64,000 bases of DNA from Litomosoides sigmodontis. Its lineage: Eukaryota > Nematoda > Chromadorea > Rhabditida > Onchocercidae. The notes below the pieces were generated by a model that did not search any database, was not told the DNA's origin, and was given only the letters and a program-made list of their open reading frames with translations. This document shows, in pieces, positions 62,601-64,000 of the stretch. Each line of letters begins with the position of its first letter. Position 1 is the first letter of the stretch. The translations under genes and the position numbers were made by a program. The stretch covers positions 11,423,817-11,487,816 of the forward strand of contig OY718804.1 in the NCBI GenBank assembly GCA_963070105.1, read 5' to 3'.

Positions 62601-64000
62601 TTTAATTTATTTCAATAGGTCTTTAAGGTAACGGCTAACTGTGAACAGGAAGTGGAAATTCATCTAAATAACCAATTAAGAAATTTTAGCACCACGCTAT
62701 AATCCCTACTGTATTTCAGTACACACGAGCTAAAATTACTACTTAGACTAACCACTACTCAACCAACTCTTAATGCCTTTAAATAACTGCTATTCTCTTA
62801 ATCGCTATTAAGTTTTACCAATTCAAACTCCTGTCTCATTAGCAAAACTTACCGCTTCAGGCCCTTTCTGTTTATAACCAAAAATAAGATCAATCCACTG
62901 GTTAATTTGGCATGAAACAAGATCTGACTCAAGTGCTTGTCGATGCAGTGCAATAAAATGCTCGGCATTTTTTGCCCATGGTGGTAAGACGACGTCACCA
63001 ACAGCAGATCCGTCATCACGTTTCCCTAAGTCATATCCATTCGTATTTAGTAGCATTTCAGGCAAATAATACAGTTCCGGTATTAATTCCTATAATTAAG
63101 TTTCTAGAAAAAATTTTTTTTGACAATTCAATACGGACAAACAAACCGAATCATATTGTTTAAAGATTTATGAAATAAACAGTTAGAACTGCAGTACGCT
63201 GGGACACTAATATACCAGCGTGTTAAGTTTTTATATCCTCTTCTGCCATTTTCTCTCGTTGAAGAGTTAGGCAAATTAAATCGAGAAGCTCCATATAGCT
63301 TGGAAAGACGTACTTTTACATCATGTGAGTCACGCTGACAACTTTCCCAAGCCTCAGCGATGCTATGAAACAGACGGTTCGAATGATCGAATTTACCACT
63401 TTGCATGTGCAAGAATATTGTAGTAAACGGTTCCTGAAAAAAATTATGAATTTTGAGACAATGTGGAATTTCAGCTCGACCATTTCACTTGATTCCCCTG
63501 ACTTAACTTGCAGTTCCTCCATTTCACAACACTGTTACAACTTCAATCGATTTACGTGGACAGCATAGAAATGGATATGAAAAGCTGGTAATCCATTTAG
63601 TTTCACAGTCTAAATGATGAATAGTATGAATGCAAAACATACTACTCTGAGTAACCAGTTAAGAGTGAATGCTTGCGTTGAATAGTGTGTTCCATAATGG
63701 AAAGGCGGTATAGTTTCGTGCTCCCACGAACTGTAGCGATCTTGGAAGAATTTACGCCGATTCTCGCTCAATGCCCCAACTGGCTGCAAATTATGATATT
63801 TTTCCAAGAGCACCGCGAAAAAACTTCAGGCTGTTGATTTCGGTGAAAGGTTTGAAGAAAGAGATGAAACACATTTCAATGTACTTCTGTATCAGGTAGT
63901 TAAAGAACGAACAAGAGAGATCGAGCAAATTCTTGTTCGCTTCCAGGACGTGCACAATTTCAATGTTGTTTTGAGATAACAGAAAAGAAAAGGAAAACAA
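59624..64000 (-). CDS. sel-2: Neurobeachin/LRBA-family BEACH-WD40 protein, C-terminal 620 aa (5' part beyond window)
   Basis: Twelve exons are visible: 63646-63783, 63314-63433, 62853-63089, 62356-62529, 62098-62275, 61772-61891, 61283-61441, 60988-61161, 60541-60642, 60236-60425, 59884-60007 and 59624-59770; 63784-64000 reads as intron. The fragment starts inside the BEACH domain: [80 protein letters not shown] and [12 protein letters not shown]40 repeats follow ([32 protein letters not shown]), and it ends in [17 protein letters not shown] plus three residues. These proteins are large cytosolic scaffolds for membrane traffic and protein-kinase-A anchoring. C. elegans has one member, SEL-2, which regulates LIN-12/Notch and EGFR trafficking. 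NBEA versus LRBA cannot be separated here. Confidence 0.94.

Overview
The window is a eukaryotic nuclear segment, almost certainly from a nematode and probably a clade III (spirurid-type) species. The evidence is small exons with short AT-rich introns ending in TTTCAG-like acceptors, a DAF-7-type TGF-beta ligand, and a series of animal genes whose closest recognisable relatives are the worm forms. No transposon, rRNA, tRNA or CRISPR could be recognised. All gene models were spliced by eye from raw sequence using GT-AG (or GC-AG) sites, reading-frame phase and family knowledge.

Layout. 1-421 (+): 3' end of a daf-7-like TGF-beta gene. 1394-5620 (-): a complete 16-exon BRCA1 orthologue (brc-1, about 573 aa). 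5.6-12.4 kb: gene-poor. 12432-17529 (+): complete acetyl-CoA synthetase (686 aa). 18527-20730 (+): a tandem, divergent ACS-derived gene (376 aa) whose frame is intact but whose catalytic motifs and C-terminal lid are gone. 21165-21464 (-): mitochondrial ATP synthase subunit c. 22579-23783 (+): glycolipid transfer protein. 24831-27143 (-): FBXO28-like F-box protein. 28204-28756 (+): 3' part of an unrecognised small gene. 29551-33115 (-): Goliath/RNF130-type transmembrane RING ligase, with a 719-bp perfect tetranucleotide repeat in an intron. 33.1-42.2 kb: gene-poor and rich in microsatellites. 42186-about 44657 (+): DHHC palmitoyltransferase. 45276-47731 (-): EXOSC9/RRP45. 48158-49333 (-): prefoldin subunit 5. 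49992-58008 (+): WDR7/rabconnectin-3 beta (26 exons, 1317 aa). 59624-64000 (-): C-terminal BEACH-WD40 part of a neurobeachin/LRBA (SEL-2) protein, cut by the window edge.

How they relate. Most genes are independent housekeeping units. Prefoldin-5 and WDR7 are head to head over about 660 bp. EXOSC9 lies 426 bp downstream of prefoldin-5 on the same strand. Three pairs converge tail to tail (ACS-like/ATP synthase c, DHHC/EXOSC9, WDR7/SEL-2). The right half is enriched in endomembrane genes (Goliath ligase, palmitoyltransferase, rabconnectin, BEACH protein).

The most unusual item is the catalytically dead ACS paralogue beside the intact enzyme. Other points of note are three GC-AG introns, one apparent TG 3' splice site, and the very long ATCT repeat.
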